Positions 42,758 through 54,949 of a stretch of 64,000 bases of DNA are shown in pieces. The notes under the pieces are model-generated. The model was not told the origin of the DNA. It saw nothing but the letters and a program-made list of their open reading frames with translations, and made no database searches. A program made the position numbers and the translations under genes. The stretch comes from Bathynomus jamesi (taxonomy: Eukaryota; Arthropoda; Malacostraca; Isopoda; Cirolanidae), in contig JAJOZX010012059.1 of NCBI GenBank assembly GCA_023014485.1, positions 1 to 64,000 on the forward strand. Reading direction: 5' to 3'. The stretch's first letter is position 1, and every line of letters begins with the position of its first letter.

Positions 42758-45121
42758 CACTGCCGTACGGGCCTATATCATCATATAGGGGGGGAACAGA
42801 AATGGTGACCCCCCCCAGTTTTCTGGTCTTTAAAAGTTGCTATCATACGAAAGAAGTAAAATGAACCATGTTTCACAAATATCTGATATCATTAACCCCC
42901 CTGTACATGCCCTCTGAAGTTTTGCTGATATTAACAATGAAAATTATTAGCCACTTTATCTGGTTTTGTTAAAAAAAATACTATTAAATTGTTATGACAT
43001 CATATTGACATCATAAATTTAGTTAACTGAATTGTTTGCTGATGCTAAATAACAATATTAGCCACAAAACTGATTATTTGCCATTGATTATTATTTTATG
43101 ATTATTATTTGCCATAATTATATTATTATATATATATATTTATATATATTTATATATTATATATATTATATATAATATTATTATATTAGATGATTATTTT
43201 AGTTGTAACTTTTTTATGCTTGTTTAATAATTTTTTCTCATTTACAGGAGCTAAAGAAATCTTAAATAGACTTACAGTAATTAACCGGATCAAAATGAGA
43301 GAGTTACGTTCTGCTTCCACACGCCGGTGTGGAGATGTGGAATCTATTGAGTTATATCAGTTTAAGGCAGGTGTACTGCCACTCCAGCAAGATGTTATTC
43401 AAGTGATGATGTTCATGCTGAGGCCAGCCAGAGCTGGTAAGAATCAACTTTCTGTTAGTGATGCTGCATGGAAAGTTGCCTACAACTTGCAGAACCTTTG
43501 GATCTGGTGCAACCTATGCACAAAGTCGATCAGTAACATTGTCAACAGATAACAAAATTGTATGAAGAGTTCAAAAAATACTGTCAGGTTCGCTCACAGA
43601 GAATGACTGAAGCAAAACGAGCAGAAATTTCAGAATTCAACAACCGTGTTGCGGCCACTTTGTTTGATATCTCCTGTACAAATATGAAATCACGAAGATG
43701 CCAAGAGAAGATCTATGGTGTTAAAGTTACTGAGATAGAGTGGAAGTTCCTGGAGGATTAACGAGGAGCAAGAAAAATGTTTTGTGATAATTCAGTGGAC
43801 ATGGCATGGCAAAGAACAGCTGAGAGGCAAATGAGGATGCAAGCTGCAATGGACAAGATGCTCCTAAAGGAACAAGAAGACACAAAGAAAAATCAGTTTG
43901 TATCACAGCTTTACCAAGAATTTGATGGCTCGATAACAGATGAGGACACATGCACTGAAGATGAATATATCCCTGAAGAAAATATACCATCAACATCAAA
44001 AACGAAAATGTGTGTATGCAAACTTGAATGAGGATAGAGACAAGTTGCCTCATCAATGGATCGATGGATCAGGAGAAACTACAGAAAGCACCAATCAACA
44101 ACTTGCATCCAGAACGGTCAGTGGGCAGCATCAACTATGAGCTCAGTCAACGTGGTGCAAAACAGCTGCCTATGGCCAGCCGTGCACATGTAAAAGGAAG
44201 AAGCACTGTCTTGATTGAAGGCAAGTCTATGGCCAAAGTATATAAATGATACAAGTGAATGATACAAGGTTGTCACTCAAAGAGAAAAATGACAGAATAT
44301 ACATCGAAGTGAGATATGCAAGAGATACATCGACATCTCTTCCAGGTCGTCAGCTATCTTCGAACTGAAAAAGTACTACAAGAATCTTCCAATAGAGACT
44401 TATGCATTAACTTGAAAATCTATCTAGACAGAGTTGCATCAAATATGACAATGACTATAAAAGATTTTGATAATGCTAAAATATACTTATGTTCTAAATA
44501 ATGTGTGGTAATTAGAGGCATTTATATTATGCTATATCTGAATTTATGATTTTTGTTTTGTCTAGGTGATGTAAAAATATATACATTATTATTTTCCATT
44601 ATTTTCTAGCAAATATATTCTGTAATGAATTAATCAATTACAGGTCTATTTCTAACTTCTTCAATGATATTTCATGTTTTTTAACAAGATTTGTTTAAAT
44701 AAATTGGAATTTACTCTTAGAATAAACATTATGATATTCAATAAACTTTCAAACCACATGTACAGAGGGGGTTATCGAGTAAAATACATGATATTTTTTT
44801 CTATTTCTAAGCTGTTCGTAAGTGATAGCATATTTTAAGAACCAGAAAAATAAATAATCCCCAAAAAATAAAAATTGACCCCCCCCCCCTAGATATGGCT
44901 AACATGGCTAAAACATGGCTAATCCGGGAAGATAATTGTGACAGGAAAGATCTTTTGAATACGTCCCTAAAATTCTATTTGAAAATTGTTATTCTATTTC
45001 TTATTTTACATTTAATGACTTCCTGTTGTCTGTTCCGAACAGACTTCATGCAAGTGACAATAGAACAGCCTATTAAAATCCGGGCATGCCATGTTTTTTT
45101 AAACCTTCCCGTACGGCTATG
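42758..45121 (+). mobile_element. hAT-like element carrying non-transposase coding sequence
   Basis: 8-bp near-identical flanks CTTATAGT (42750-42757) and CTTATCGT (45122-45129). Ends CACTGCCGTACGGG and, inverted, CATAGCCGTACGGG (12 of 14). Length 2,364 bp. Runs of C (42810 region, 44880 region) lie inside both ends. The plus-strand coding blocks inside are not a hAT transposase that I can recognise, which suggests a captured gene or a highly diverged passenger. Confidence 0.6.
43248..44030 (+). pseudogene. Uncharacterised protein, spliced-looking exon in hAT-like element
   Basis: A good 3' splice site (TTTTTTCTCATTTACAG, ending at 43247) precedes GAGCTAAAGAAATC. The frame reads LNRLTVINRIKMRELRSAST, DVESIELYQFKAGVLPLQQD, VIQVMMFMLRPARAGK; after a shift near 43540 it continues ITKLYEEFKKYCQVRSQRMT, AATLFDISCTNMKSRRCQE, EIEWKFLED, a stop (TAA, 43759) and then RGARKMFCDNSVDMAWQRTA. 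The pattern FDI...E..FL..QR..RK...D recalls a repeat-associated invertebrate family without known function. No catalytic motif is visible. Confidence 0.5.
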
Positions 45122-45368
45122 CTTATCGTGATACAATTCCCATAAATGATGGCTATAATGACAATAACAATTCATTCAAATGACGTTTATTAACATTGTT
45201 ATTGCATTTGGCAAAAGTTTTTGTATAAATCAAAGGTTTTTAAAGATAAAATAAAAAATATTTTGTACTAAGCTTATTTTCTTATTTTTATTATTACGAT
45301 TTTATATTAATTACACGTAGATAAGTTTTGTAATACAGCCTATGATGGTATGGCTGGGATTTTCAACA

Positions 45369-45445
45369 ATGGTATACTTTCCTCTCTAACTTTCCTCTCT
45401 AACTTTCCTCTCTAACTTTCCTCTCTAACTTTCCTCTCTCTCTCT
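45369..45445. repeat. 13-bp tandem repeat (TTTCCTCTCTAAC)
   Basis: About five copies in a row, then a short CT run. Confidence 0.92.
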
Positions 45446-45623
45446 AACACTCTAATGTAGAAGACAGTTGAAAATATCGCATATTCTCTACACTAAAATT
45501 TGTCAAGTGAATTTTAACCATTTGAAATTAATCAAACCTTTGTGTGTATATATGCATATACAGTATATATATATATATATATATAATTATGCGGGTTGCT
45601 TCTACAGAGCTTCAATTTAATAT

Positions 45624-47470
45624 TTAGTAGAAATCCAATGACAAGGAGAAATGTAAATGCCATGAAAAGTCTTCTTTATTGCGCAACGTTTCGAGCAATA
45701 CGCTCATCTTCAGGCTGTTTAATAACAATGTGAAATTAAATCAATATTGAATGAAAAACAAACAGAAATTTCTATAACCTATTCGTAAGACAAATTTTAA
45801 AAGACTGAGAAAAGAGGGTTAAGTTCTAAGTTATACAGATTTACATATCAAAATTAAGAAGTTATTTTTAAATACATGTAGTAAATGTGAAATTAATACA
45901 CTGGAAAAATTACCAATAGTACACTGGAACAATGGAGCTATCTACCTTACACAGCAATATCCGAGGCCGACTAATTTGAGCAGAGGAGACGGGAATGAAA
46001 GATGGCGAGGGAGATAGGGGAAGGAGGGATTATAAGGAATTGGGGAAGGAGGAGGGATCATAGCAGATTGAGAGGGACGGACGATGAGTCAACATTCAGA
46101 CTAGGGGACAATGCTTTAATGAAAAGGATTCTAAAATTCTTAGTGAGTTGGGACAAGTATTACAACCAAGAATTTTAAAATTGTCTAAAGTGACATCAAT
46201 TTTGCATTTATGCTATGTTCACGAATGCTCGCTTCTTAGTTTTTAAAATTTTACCTGTTCGGCCACTTATTCCCATATGCGAATAAAATCTAGCCCTGAG
46301 AGAGCGAACAGTGCTGCCGATGTAATTCCCAAGGAGACACCTAGGGCAGGTAAATAAATATACAACACCGCTACGCAACGAGTCAGGGGTTCGATCCTTC
46401 GCTGAGAAAAAGCTACCTAAAGACGTTTTATTAATAAATATGATGCGGAAATCAGTATGATAAAAAAATTTCCTTAACAATTTTGTAAATTTAAGCTTAA
46501 ATTCCTTATTCAAGGACCCATTTCAGGTACCAAGAAATATTTTATATCCTTCGGCACTGTAATACATGGAAGTTGAGGGCTATAAACATTATTTAAGAAG
46601 GATCTAATTAGTTTGTCTACATATTGAACAGGAAAACTATTATTAGTAAAGTATGATCTTAGATTATTAAATTCATCATTAAGTAAGGTAAAATAGAGGT
46701 CAAATTATATCCTCTGAACAGGAGAGTTTTAATACAAGACATCTTATAGTTGAAATCAGTAAAACTAAAAAAATTCATGCCCAAACCAGTGAAAGTGGGT
46801 TTCCTATAAACTGATGTAGTAATAGAATCACCGTTTTTCGAAATTAAAAGATCTAAGAAGGGGAGGGAGCCATTTTGCTCAGTTTCCATTGTATACGTTA
46901 TATTGGGGTGCAAAGAATTTAGGAAGTTAAAGAATTGTTGCGCTTGTACCGCATTATCAAAGACTGCTATCGAATCATCAACGAAGCGTCGATAGAAAAT
47001 TGGCTTGAGATGAGTGGGAGATTGTCTAAAAATTACACTTTCTAAATGAGTCATAAAAAAGTCAGCTGCTAACGGTCCGACTGGTGATCCCATCCCTACC
47101 CATCAATTTGTTGGTAAACCTTATTGTTGAAAGTGAAATAGCATTGTTTGAAGACCAATTCTAAAAGTTCCTTAAATGAGACAATGAAAAACCATGAAAA
47201 TTATCAACTGAGCTAAAAACCCTATCTAAAATAATGGCAATAGTTTCAGATACAGGTACATTTGTGAAAAGTGACTTTACATCAAAACTGACAAAAAACT
47301 TTTTTGAATCGAAGTTTTTACCAGGAGTCTTTTTGGAATTCAAACGAGTTATTTATAGTGTAAGCATTTTTCGCAAAGGGGGACAGGAGACGAACAACAA
47401 ATTTTGCCAATTGAAAGGTGGGTAAGTTATACGAAGCTAAAATAGGACGGAGAGGTGTTCCAGCTTTATG
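45624..47470 (-). mobile_element. PLE-2 left copy
   Basis: Minus-strand, 5'-truncated. The RT part is in frames 47343-47161 (FVSFDVKSLFTNVPVSETIA) and 47093-46659 (MGSPVGPLAADFFM; FYRRFVDDSIAVF; GSLPFLDLLIS). The endonuclease part is 46513-46208 (GVVYLFTCPRCLLGNYIGST, a GIY-YIG core, then LRARFYSHMG). About 0.55 kb of 3' sequence ends in a hammerhead-like motif. Several frame breaks. Confidence 0.9.
45681..45716 (-). ncRNA. Hammerhead-like motif, PLE-2 left copy
   Basis: On the minus strand CTGAAGA (fits CUGANGA), stem II GAGC/GCTC with loop GTATT, GAAA, then the self-complementary AACGTT and GCGC. Stem I pairs over only about two bases, weaker than PLE-1. Confidence 0.6.
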
Positions 47471-47514
47471 AGAGAAGGTAATTTCGAATCTTTCTAGTTA
47501 CACACTCTCCCCTC

Positions 47515-49315
47515 GGGAAAAGTTTTTACTGTCACTTGGTTTGCAATTTAAGCTTCCGTTGTTTCAAATATATAAGCCTTCGTTTTTTCTTTACTTTGAA
47601 AAATTTTTCAATGGCTTGAAAAATGTTCCCCATGTGGGGATTTCAATAATTTCAAATGTCAGTTCTCAAATTTAACTCAAGAATTTTTTCTTAAACTTAG
47701 AAATCTTAAATTTCAATCTTTCATATTTAGGAAGAGTGATTTGCAGTGTATTAAGAATTTGGCAAAGAACCAGGAGATTGTTGTGACTAGACCAGACAAG
47801 GGTAACGGAGTGGTTATTTTGAATAAATCGGACTACATAAACAAAACTAATGAAATCCTAAGTGATCTTACTAAATTCAAACAAATTCTAGAACCTGTAA
47901 TAAAGTCATTGTAAGGTTAGAGACCAGGTTAATAGATTTCTGTCACGACTAAAGTCCTTAAAGATAATAAAAAATGATACTTACTCTCAGTTGTTCGCAT
48001 CTGGTGCTAATCTTGCTCAATTATACTGTCTGCCTAAAATCCATAAAGCTGGAACACCTCTCCGTCCTATTTTAGCTTCGTATAACTTACCCACCTTTCA
48101 ATTGGCAAAATTTGTTGTTCGTCTCCTGTCCCCTTTGCGAAAAATGTTACACTATAAATAACTCGTTTGAATTCCAAAAAGACTCCTGGTAAAACTTCGA
48201 TTCAAAAAAGTTTTTTGTCAGTTTTGATGTAAAGTCACTTTTCACAAATGTACCTGTATCTGAAACTATTGCCATTATTTTAGATAGGGTTTTTAGCTCA
48301 GTTGATAATTTTCATGGTTTTTCATTGTCTCATTTGAAGGAACTTTTAGAATTGGTCTTCAAACAATGCTATTTCACTTTCAACAATAAGGTTTACCAAC
48401 AAATTGATGGGTAGGGATGGGATCACCAGTCGGACCGTTAGCAGCTGACTTTTTTATGACTCATTTAGAAAGTGTAATTTTTAGACAATCTCCCACTCAT
48501 CTCAAGCCAATTTTCTATCGACGCTTCGTTGATGATTCGATAGCAGTCTTTGATAATGCGGTACAAGCGCAACAATTCTTTAACTTCCTAAATTCTTTGC
48601 ACCCCAATATAACGTATACAATGGAAACTGAGCAAAATGGCTCCCTCCCCTTCTTAGATCTTTTAATTTCGAAAAACGGTGATTCTATTACTACATCAGT
48701 TTATAGGAAACCCACTTTCACTGGTTTGGGCATGAATTTTTTTAGTTTTACTGATTTCAACTATAAGATGTCTTGTATTAAAACTCTCCTGTTCAGAGGA
48801 TATAATTTGACCTCTAATTTTACCTTACTTAATGATGAATTTAATAATCTAAGATCATACTTTACTAATAATAGTTTTCCTGTTCAATATGTAGACAAAC
48901 TAATTAGATCCTTCTTAAATAATGTTTATAGCCCTCAACTTCCATGTATTACAGTGCCGAAGGATATAAAATATTTCTTGGTACCTGAAATGGGTCCTTG
49001 AATAAGGAATTTAAGCTTAAATTTACAAAATTGTTAAGGAAATTTTTTTATCATACTGATTTCCGCATCATATTTATTAATAAAACGTCTTTAGGTAGCT
49101 TTTTCTCAGCGAAGGATCGAACCCCTGACTCGTTGCGTAGCGGTGTTGTATATTTATTTACCTGCCCTAGGTGTCTCCTTGGGAATTACATCGGCAGCAC
49201 TGTTCGCTCTCTCAGGGCTAGATTTTATTCGCATATGGGAATAAGTGGCCGAACAGGTAAAATTTTAAAAACTAAGAAGTCGAGCATTCGTGAACATAGC
49301 ATAAATGTAAAATGA
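47515..49315 (+). pseudogene. PLE-2 RT and GIY-YIG endonuclease, right copy
   Basis: Order: N-terminal PLE region (47515-47900), RT fingers LPKIHKAGTPLRPILA (48030), SFDVKSLFTNVPV (48220), GSPVGPLAADFFMTHLES (48420), FVDDSIAVF (48530, catalytic FVDD), SLPFLDLLIS (48640), SVYRKPTFTGLGMNFFSFT, then GVVYLFTCPRCLLGNYIG (49145, GIY-YIG) and LRARFYSHMGISGRTGKI ending at 49315. Frame breaks near 47910, 48140, 48410 and 49000. It would nick DNA and copy RNA into the break; this copy is not intact. Confidence 0.9.
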
Positions 49316-49785
49316 TGTCACTTTAGACAATTTTAAAATTCTTGGTTGTAATACTTGTCCCAACTCACTAAGAATTTTAGAATCCTTTTCATTAAAGCAT
49401 TGTCCCCTAGTCTGAATGTTGACTCATCGCCGTCCCTCTCAATTTGCTATGATCCCTCCTCCTTCCCCAATTCCTTATAATCCCCCTTCCCCATCGCCCT
49501 CGCCATCTTTTTCCCGTCTTGCCTCTGCTCAAATTAGTCGCCTCGGATATGCAGTGTAAGGTAGTAGTCATTGTTCCAGTGTACTATTGTTAATTTTTCC
49601 AGTGTATTAATTTCACATTTACTACATGTATTTAAAAATAACTTCTTAATTTTTATATGTAAATCTGTATAACTTAGAATTAACCCTCTTTTCTCAGTCT
49701 TTTAAAATTTGTCTTTACGAATAGGTTATAGAAATTTTCTGTTTGTTTTTCATTCAATATTGATTTTAATTTCACATTGTTATTA

Positions 49786-49826
49786 AACAGCCTGAAGATG
49801 AGCGTATTGCTCGAAACGTTGCGCAT
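49786..49826 (+). ncRNA. Hammerhead-like motif, PLE-2 right copy
   Basis: CTGAAGA at 49792-49798, stem II GAGC/GCTC, GAAA, then AACGTT-GCGC. Mirror of the left-copy motif with no change in the core. Confidence 0.62.
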
Positions 49827-49908
49827 TAAAGAAGACTTTTCATGGCATTTACATTTCTCCTTGTCATTGGATTTCTCCTAAATTTATATATATATATATA
49901 TATATATA

Positions 49909-51281
49909 CAGGGTGGGCGGAAAGGAGCTCCCTATTTTGGATTGGTAAAAAAATACGTATATTATCCATTTATTTCAGAAGAAATAATATGAAAAGGTAG
50001 GCATACATGGTAGGTTTTCTCTAAAATTCAATGTGGGCTCCAACTCTTTCCACAGCTTCTGGAGCCGCCCAGGAATGGCGTCCACTGACTTTAGCAGGAA
50101 CTCCGGCGGGATGGAGGACATGACTTCCCGAATTCGGTCCTCCAGTTCTTCCAATGTCCTCGGTTTGGTGCGATAGACTTCTTCCTTTACCCACCCCCAA
50201 AGAAAGAAGTCGCACGGTGTCAAGTCGGGGCTCCTGGCTGGCCATTGATGTGGACCACGACGACCCATCCAACGCCCAGGGAAGTGGGCATCCAGCCACT
50301 CACGGACAACAAGAGCGAAGTGCGGAGGGGCGCCATCTTGCATAAATATCAGATCGTCGATGTTCTCCCATGTGCTGACAACCGGCCAGACCTCGTTTCG
50401 CAACATAGCAAGGTACCGTCAGCATTCATGGTGTTGCGCAGAAGGACGGGCCCACAACCTGATCTGAGGTCATACCACACCACACCCGTTACACTGAACC
50501 GATTCTGCCGTTTTTCAGCGGTAACCATGGGATCCTCTCCTGCCCAGTAGTGGCAATTGTGGCGGTTGACAAAGCCTCCGACGTGGAACACCGCCTCGTC
50601 GCTCCAGAGGATGTTGCGGAAGAGATGGGGCCAGTCTTCATGCCAAGCCAGCATGATTTCCCCGAACTCCATGCGAATGTCGCAGTCCTCGTCCGAGAGA
50701 GATTGGCAGTAATGCGGCTTCCACGCACGCCAGTTCAGCTCCTTCTTCAGTACAGTTCGCACTGAGTAGCGGGAGAGTCCACTTTCCCGAGCTGCCTGGC
50801 GAGTTGACTTTCGTGGACTCCGTGCGACCATTTCCTGAACTGCCTGCACCGTCTCCTGGGCCCTGGATGTCGAAGGGCGACCACATCTTCGAACATCTGC
50901 CACAGACCCCGTGGTCATGAGCTTCGAGTGGCAGTTCTTGATTGTTTTCGGGTCCACTTGGGCACGTGGTCCGTGAATGGCCCGCCACCATCTTTGAACT
51001 CGAACGACAGATTGCCAAACTTCGTACCGTGCCGCCAACTGGGCACGCTCCTGCAGTGTTAAACGCTCAGCCATGATACCCTTCAATCTGAAATAAAAAA
51101 AAAAAAATGAACGTTACAATTGTACCACTTTAGAGAACACAAAGAGAACACTTTAGAGAAAAAAAGATTACCGTTACAATTGTACCACTTTAGAGAACAC
51201 ACCATAACAATTAAACAATACAATCACAATTTATACATAATTTATATGTAATTTAAATTAGGGAGCTACTTTCCGCCCACC

Positions 51282-51284
<3 letters not shown>
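49909..51284 (-). mobile_element. Nearly intact mariner-like element
   Basis: A 1,376-bp element flanked by TA, with TIRs CAGGGTGGGCGGAAAGGAGC / CAGGGTGGGCGGAAAGTAGC (about 26 bp). A transposase gene on the minus strand spans 51074-49975 with one frameshift. Both flanks are (TA)n. Confidence 0.95.
49975..51074 (-). pseudogene. Mariner-like transposase with a single frameshift
   Basis: Starts at ATG 51074 (MAERLTLQERAQLAARYEVW). N-terminal helix-turn-helix pair (KTIKNCHSKLMTTGSV; AARESGLSRYSVRTVLKKEL), then NILWSDEAVFHVGG (first Asp), FMQDGAPPHF (second Asp) and WPARSPDLTPCDFFLWGW (third Asp, 36 residues after the second). A one-base loss near 50413 moves the second half into another frame (resuming LAMLRNEVWPVVSTW). 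About 365 residues in all, normal for mariners. It catalyses cut-and-paste transposition at TA. Recent activity is likely because so little is broken. Confidence 0.92.

Positions 51285-51372
<88 letters not shown>
51285..51372. repeat. (TA)n microsatellite
   Basis: Interrupted TA array right of the mariner. Confidence 0.98.
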
Positions 51373-51451
51373 GGGATGAATTTCGCACAACATGTGAAAT
51401 AATTGAATGATGCAAACTCACAGGGAAAAAGAAAAATGATTCCAAGGCCTT

Positions 51452-51800
51452 TCGTGTAGTGGTTAGTATCGCCGACTTCGAATCCACCGGCCCCGGGATC
51501 GAAACTCGGTGACGGCAGGCGGTGCGCATCAAACCCAGCTGTTCATCCTTCCATACAATAAAAATTAGTTAGTATATAAATGGGTGCCCTGGGTAGCCTA
51601 GTGGTTAAGACGCTGGGCTGCTGATGCTGAGCGGGAGGTCGTAAGATCGAGCCCGAATGAGGACTTTGTAATTTATGAGCCCGTGATGGGTCGTGGTTCG
51701 GATTCTACGTTAAGCTGTAGATCTGAAGTGGAGCAACAAGCTTGACCTTCATCAGAATGAAAAAAATTTAGGCGAAAGCAAAACCAAGGTTAACTAAGGT
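51452..51800 (+). mobile_element. tRNA-derived SINE, uninterrupted copy
   Basis: Same order of blocks as 17129-17638 without the 5S insertion: tRNA-like head (GTGTAGTGGTTAGTATCGCC; GGGATCGAAACTC), CCCAGCTGTTCATCC, second tRNA-like module (GGTAGCCTAGTGGTTAAGAC), TTAAGCTGTAGATCTGAAGT, and the tail CAAGCTTGACCTTCATCAGA. This copy shows that the 17350-17562 stretch is foreign to the family. Confidence 0.85.
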
Positions 51801-52222
51801 TATATTTCAATAAATTTCTAAATAATTACTAAAAGGCTTAAACTCTACTTGTTTTAAGAGAATGTGTATTTTAACATAAATTTAAATAAAATACTTTCTC
51901 TACATAAAACTTTGGAAACGAACATTTTGTGCAAATTAATGTTGAGTAAAGCCTGAAAGAGCGCATGCGTAAGAACAGCTAAAATTGCACCGCGAACTTC
52001 AAAATGGTTCAGAATACTAAACCTTTATTACAAATGATTAATTTTAATATTGCATATACCGAATTAAGTTACAGTTTATGTTACAGTGAGTCAAAATTAC
52101 TAATAATTTTTACTTCATATGTAATATTTTCGTACAAATATCACATATGAACTCAAAGTTACGATTACAGTTGACTCATTTGAACATAGTTCGCTATATG
52201 TAGTATTAAAATGAATCGCATA
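51801..52222. other. No gene seen
   Basis: AT-rich spacer without recognisable features. Confidence 0.6.
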
Positions 52223-52224
52223 TA

Positions 52225-52626
52225 CAGGGTGTCCCGTAAGTCTGGACCCATAGGGAAAAATAATAAAATTACAAAATAGTCCAAAAATTTATTTATAATA
52301 TATTTTTTTATTATTTTTATTATTATTTTTATTATTTTTTTATTATGATCTTACTCCGCTGGAGTTTTATTTGTGGGGCCACTTGAAAGCCAAAGTGTAC
52401 GAGGTCAAACTTCAGAACATTTTCCACCTTAAAGCACGCATTGTGGAGGCGTGTCAAGAAATTTCTGCGACTGTGATTCAGAAAGTGCTGTCGCAGTGGA
52501 GATTACGTCTTCAACTATGTGTGCGACACAACGGCGGACACTTTGAACAGATTATGTAATAAATTTTTGGACTATTTTGTAATTTTATTATTTTTCCCTA
52601 TGGGTCCAGACTTACGGGACACCCTG
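52225..52626. mobile_element. Mariner-derived MITE, copy 2
   Basis: A 402-bp element with long inverted ends (CAGGGTGTCCCGTAAGTCTG...; about 70 bp) and TA on both sides. Plus strand 52347-52559 encodes DLTPLEFYLWGHLKAKVYEV through GGHFEQIM, i.e. the third catalytic Asp and C-terminus of a mariner transposase. It is an internal-deletion derivative. The right half is almost identical to copy 1 (13708-14076). Confidence 0.93.
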
Positions 52627-52629
52627 TAT

Positions 52630-53640
52630 AATCATTTTTTAGTACTGTAAACTATTTCAAATGTACAGTGTAGGGAAGGGATCACCAAGATATGGACTGA
52701 GATGCGGATCCGGACCGCTGACGGATTGTATACGATCCACCAAGAGTAAATCCACACTCTGATTATTGGATTTACTTTAAAATATGGGCAAACTTTAAAA
52801 TTTTGAAATATTTAAAAGCAAACTTTTCCTGTTTGTGAAGTTTAAATTTAGTTTTTCTTCAGAAGATTAAAAAATGGTGATTTTAAGTTGATTTCAATAA
52901 AATAATGTCGGCTACATTATGAAAACACAAGGTGTGGTGGGGAAAGAGAAAATGTGGGTAGCGGACCTCGGTAGGGTCGCAGAAATTTGGTGCCAAAATG
53001 TGTGTTCTCTTAAATTGCCTTTTGTTTGGGCCAAACTGAACCTTTTCATTGCGATAAGTTTTTTAGGTTCTATAAATCTACCTGAGAATTCAACTAACGT
53101 AACCTGACCTTTACTAACAAAAATACAGGATCTCTTCCCTTTGTGGACTGCAGAGAAAATCAATGCGTGGTCTCTTCTCTACGGCGTAGACCTGACATTA
53201 ATTATTATAAAGTCTTTTATAATTTTTATACGCGCATGATGAATATTTTTCTTTGTTTTTATAACATTTCCAAAGTATTTTACTAGCTATATACTCGTAC
53301 TTATCTATATATTTCACTTCAAATATTAAAGAACTTAAAAGTAGTTATTAAGGCATGCTGTAGCCTGCTGGTCAACGTTTAATTAAAACAAACTTCATTT
53401 TTTTTATATTTAAAATATACATACAGAATATTCTTTTGTTTTTACAAAATATAACAAATAATTTATTGAAAATATATTTATTTTCATTGTAAACTACTTT
53501 TTTTATTACATAAAGCAAAAAACAAACAAAAAAGTGAACATTTAACAACATCTTCCATCTTGAGCGATACGCATAAGAGTACTTCGCAAGGATCGAAGCA
53601 CATTTTCGATTTGTTGTGAGATTTGGCGACTGTTGTTTTG
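52630..53640. other. No gene seen
   Basis: About 1 kb of AT-rich DNA without a supported gene or repeat end. Confidence 0.6.
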
Positions 53641-53879
53641 ATTTGTGTTTTCAGTTATTTAAAATGGTGAGATTTTGTGGAGTAAACGTTTTCTTTACAT
53701 TTCCTCATAAAAAGAAGTCTAAAGGGGTTCGACCATTTGAATTCAAGCACTCCCTGTCTCCTGCCTAACGTCCCCCCGGAGTACTTCCCTGGTCGTGTGT
53801 GTGTTTTTTGAACGATTACGATAACAGATAACATGGCTATGGGGTTCAAATTCTCACCTAATTTGCAACTTGTATAATT

Positions 53880-54750
53880 TAGCAACAACTGAAAACGATG
53901 CAATCAGGTGTGATTTCTGTCAAAAATTGCATGACTTTAACTGTATAAATTGAGAGGATAGGAAAATATCCCTTGTATCGAACGTGAAACAAATTACGGG
54001 CATCAAATTTCTGTGTGACGCATATACGAAGAATGTAAACTCGTTTGGATATTTAAAGAAAAGGAAAATACGAATACAGTACGAATGCGACAGAGAAAGA
54101 AATATAGATTGGGATAGAGATAGGGGAAGGATGACCAAAATGTCCCGAAGCAAAACGGTGTGGATGAGAGAGAAACAAATGAAAATATAACACGGAAAGA
54201 AGACATTACTGTAAAAGAGAGAAAAGACACAAGTACAATCTGTGATGTGGTAAAACTACCAAACGAAGATACAGTAATGATAAAAAGACGACAATACTAA
54301 AAAACGAAGAAAATAAAAAGACAAGAACCAGAGACGTAGAAAATATTATATGCAAATATTACCCAAAAGGGCATTGCAGATACCGGGATGGGCAATGCAT
54401 TTATGCGCCCACTTTATGTAACTTCCATTACAAAAATGGATATTGTAAATTTGAAAAAACTGCAAATTCCACCACCTTAGTGTGTGCGAAGCTTATGCAA
54501 GATACGGGGGATGCAAATACGGGCAAATATGCCGTTACCACAACCTTCAAAGGAACACGACAGTTGAGCAGTCAAAACCATCACCAAACAGGGTTACCAA
54601 TTTCTTGGATGTGGCCAACACAATTCAACTACTAAATACCATTCAACAAATACAAAAACAATTGATAAATACGGGGATCCGAGGGCCGTGCAGAATAAAT
54701 GCAGAAAGAAATTACGTGCGATATCGGGACAGCATGTATCGAAACAGATA
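53880..54750 (+). pseudogene. LINE ORF1 remnant with zinc fingers
   Basis: Near 53900 the plus strand reads AIRCDFCQKLHDFNCIN, part of a PHD-like CC..HC finger, continued by ITGIKFLCDAYTKNVN. Later CKYYPKGHCRYRDGQCIY and CNFHYKNGYCKF, then CEAYARYGGCKYGQICRYH (54483-54540) form consecutive CCCH-type fingers. An acidic/basic linker separates them. LINE ORF1 products bind the element RNA. At least three frames are involved. Confidence 0.7.
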
Positions 54751-54949
54751 AAGAAGGGAAAATTCTCGGAGGATCACAGAGCAACGAAGCATTCACCAGC
54801 AACGGATAACGAATCCGAACTACATAAAAAAAAAAAATGGAAAACAAAAAACAGAAATAATCCTAGCCGTCAAACAGGACCAAAAACCAAACTATTTCCT
54901 GAGCAAAGTCACATACCTGAAAGGACTCGTGCAAGAAACAAGAAAGAAA

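Larger units (their letters stand above)
45624..49883. repeat. 4.3-kb palindrome of two head-to-head Penelope-like copies (PLE-2)
   Basis: 45624-47470 (1,847 bp) is the reverse complement of 48042-49883 (1,842 bp) with scattered substitutions and short indels, around a 571-bp spacer that holds extra 5' RT sequence of the right copy. The family differs from PLE-1 in sequence. Both outer ends lie near (TA)n arrays. Confidence 0.93.
47500..49883 (+). mobile_element. PLE-2 right copy
   Basis: Extends further 5' than the left copy. From about 47515 it reads EKFLLSLGLQFKLPLFQIYK, then IKNLAKNQEIVVTRPDKG, NGVVILNKSDYINK, LYCLPKIHKAGTPLRPILAS, all typical of the PLE N-terminal and RT finger region, in broken frames; then the RT, endonuclease and 3' part as in the left copy. 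Confidence 0.9.
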
